Made by a program: the position numbers and the translations under genes. Under the pieces are notes generated by a model, which had not been told where the DNA came from, made no database searches, and saw nothing but the letters and a program-made list of their open reading frames with translations. Below, piece after piece: positions 10,676-11,968 of a DNA stretch of 11,968 nucleotides. This stretch comes from Rhodospirillaceae bacterium (GTDB lineage: Bacteria > Pseudomonadota > Alphaproteobacteria > Rhodospirillales > Magnetovibrionaceae): contig JAOUJU010000026.1 of the NCBI GenBank assembly GCA_029883045.1, positions 1 to 11,968 of the forward strand, in the 5' to 3' direction. Position 1 is the first letter of the stretch, and the number at the start of each line of letters is the position of its first letter.

Positions 10676-11968
10676 GTGGGAAAAATTGCCAATACCCGCA
10701 GATACGCAAAAACGTTATTTTCAATTGCTGTGCTATTTATTTTTTTAGCAGTACAGGGCGTTGGATATGCGCAGGAAAAAATAACTCCATCCAATCGTGA
10801 TCAGGTACAATTTTCTTATGCCCCATTGGTTCGCGGTGCCGCACCCGCAGTGGTAAATATTTATACCACCAAGACGGTTAACGTTAGGCGTTTTGCCCCG
10901 TTGTTTAATGATCCGTTCTTTCAGCAATTTTTTGGCGGGCAATTAAACCGCTCACAGCCAGGGCAGCAGAAAAAGGTGCAAAACTCACTCGGCTCAGGGG
11001 TGATTGTGTCCAATGACGGCACAATCGTAACCAACCATCATGTGATTGAGGGTGCCGAGGAAATAAAAGTAGTGCTGTCAGATCGGCGTGAATTTGAAGC
11101 AAAAATAGTAGGCAGCGACGATAGAACCGATATTGCGGTGCTAAAAATTGATGGTGGCGATAGGGTCTTTCCTTTTATTGAATTAAATAATTCAGACAAT
11201 CTGGAAGTTGGCGATTTAGTTTTGGCCATTGGCAACCCGTTCGGTGTAGGGCAAACGGTCACTAGCGGAATTGTTTCAGCCCTTGCTCGCACCCAGGTAG
11301 GGGTTTCGGATTTGGGGTCGTTCATCCAAACCGATGCCGCAATTAACCCTGGTAATTCCGGTGGTGCGCTGTTGGGCATGGATGGAAAGCTGGTCGGCAT
11401 CAATACGGCAATTTTTTCAAAATCTGGCGGTTCAATGGGCATTGGGTTTGCCATTCCATCAAACATGGTCAGCACCGTTGTAAAGGCAATTAAGACAGGC
11501 GGGCGTGCAGTACGCCCATGGTTTGGCGCATCGGGCCAAGGTGTAAGCGCAGATATAGCCCAAAGCGTTGGCTTGCCTAATCCGCAAGGTGTAATGATAA
11601 CAAATGTATTCCCCGCAAGCCCGGCAGAGCGCGCAGGGATTAAGCGCGGTGATATAATTATGACCATCAGCGGTCATAAAATACAAACCCCGCAGGATTT
11701 ACGTTTTCGCATTGCGACCCTTTCACCCGGGGGAGCGGTTGAAATAGGGATTTGGCGCAAACAGCGTGAAATATCCCTTAATCTTAAATTAGAAATTCCA
11801 CCTGAAAATCCACCGCGTAATGAAACCTTGCTCGAAGGGCGCAATCCTATGGCAGGCGCAGTGGCGGCAAACTTGTCACCTGCTTTGGTTGATGAGCTGG
11901 GCTTACCGATGAACAACATAGCGGGCGTTATGATTACGAAGATTTTAAGAAATTCCAACGCCAGCAGT
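10676..11968 (+). CDS. Periplasmic serine protease of the Do/HtrA family (DegP/DegQ/MucD-like), 3' end outside the window
   Basis: A secreted protease-chaperone of envelope quality control; 431 codons are present and the frame runs off the right edge. The GTG start has AAGGGG 7 bases upstream. Residues 1-32 form a signal peptide: basic start (GKIANTRRYAK), hydrophobic core LFSIAVLFIFLAV, likely cleavage after GYA. The trypsin-like domain has the catalytic triad His122 (TNHHVIEGA), Asp152 (RTDIAVLKI) and Ser228 (NPGNSGGAL), and an IGFAIPSN segment. PDZ1 runs from about residue 280 (RPWFGA, GVMITNVFPASPAERAG, RGDII); a second PDZ begins near residue 399 (AGVMITKI). The loop before GSGVI is short, closer to DegQ/MucD than to E. 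coli DegP. It follows rplQ but beyond a terminator, so it is probably transcribed separately. Confidence 0.95.
   Translation, partial: MGKIANTRRYAKTLFSIAVLFIFLAVQGVGYAQEKITPSNRDQVQFSYAPLVRGAAPAVVNIYTTKTVNVRRFAPLFNDPFFQQFFGGQLNRSQPGQQKKVQNSLGSGVIVSNDGTIVTNHHVIEGAEEIKVVLSDRREFEAKIVGSDDRTDIAVLKIDGGDRVFPFIELNNSDNLEVGDLVLAIGNPFGVGQTVTSGIVSALARTQVGVSDLGSFIQTDAAINPGNSGGALLGMDGKLVGINTAIFSKSGGSMGIGFAIPSNMVSTVVKAIKTGGRAVRPWFGASGQGVSADIAQSVGLPNPQGVMITNVFPASPAERAGIKRGDIIMTISGHKIQTPQDLRFRIATLSPGGAVEIGIWRKQREISLNLKLEIPPENPPRNETLLEGRNPMAGAVAANLSPALVDELGLPMNNIAGVMITKILRNSNASS

Noticed and set aside
11038..11667. Long open frame on the minus strand opposite the protease gene
   Set aside because: The plus strand encodes a clear signal peptide, catalytic triad and PDZ domain here; the minus frame is a codon-bias shadow with no recognisable family.

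Overview
The window is a continuous run of core translation and secretion genes, all on the + strand. It covers the end of the S10 operon, the whole spc operon and the whole alpha operon, then an intrinsic terminator and the start of a periplasmic protease gene. The gene order (rplV-rpsC-rplP-rpmC-rpsQ | rplN-rplX-rplE-rpsN-rpsH-rplF-rplR-rpsE-rpmD-rplO-secY-adk | rpsM-rpsK-rpoA-rplQ | degP/htrA-like) points to an alphaproteobacterium. The main signs are adk between secY and rpsM, no rpsD between rpsK and rpoA, no rpmJ after secY, a Do-family protease directly after rplQ, and an RpoA that starts MIQKNWQE. Base composition is moderate, about half G+C by eye. I cannot place the organism below class level.

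Layout: 1-1663 is the S10 operon tail (L22 3' end, S3, L16, L29, S17). A 9-bp inverted repeat that includes the rpsQ stop codon marks the S10/spc junction. 1711-7998 is the spc block (L14, L24, L5, S14, S8, L6, L18, S5, L30, L15, SecY, adenylate kinase), with gaps of 0-35 bases and three one-base stop/start overlaps. 8008-8035 is a perfect-consensus sigma70-type promoter (TTGACA, 16 bp, TATAAT) driving the alpha block 8100-10567 (S13 with a TTG start, S11, RNA polymerase alpha with a GTG start, L17). Two longer gaps, before rpoA and before rplQ, contain small GC-rich hairpins. 10589-10623 is a strong terminator with an A tract and a T tract. 10676 to the window end is a secreted trypsin-like serine protease with PDZ domains, cut by the window edge.

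Together the genes supply ribosomal proteins of both subunits, the SecY translocation channel, adenylate kinase for nucleotide balance and the alpha subunit that nucleates RNA polymerase assembly. The protease is an envelope quality-control enzyme with its own transcription unit. No gap reaches 300 bases. I found no mobile element, CRISPR array, tRNA, rRNA or clearly novel system. The points worth a second look are regulatory and start-site details: the consensus rpsM promoter, the TTG start of rpsM, the hairpin at the S10/spc boundary, the rpoA start, and the structured leaders of rpoA and rplQ.
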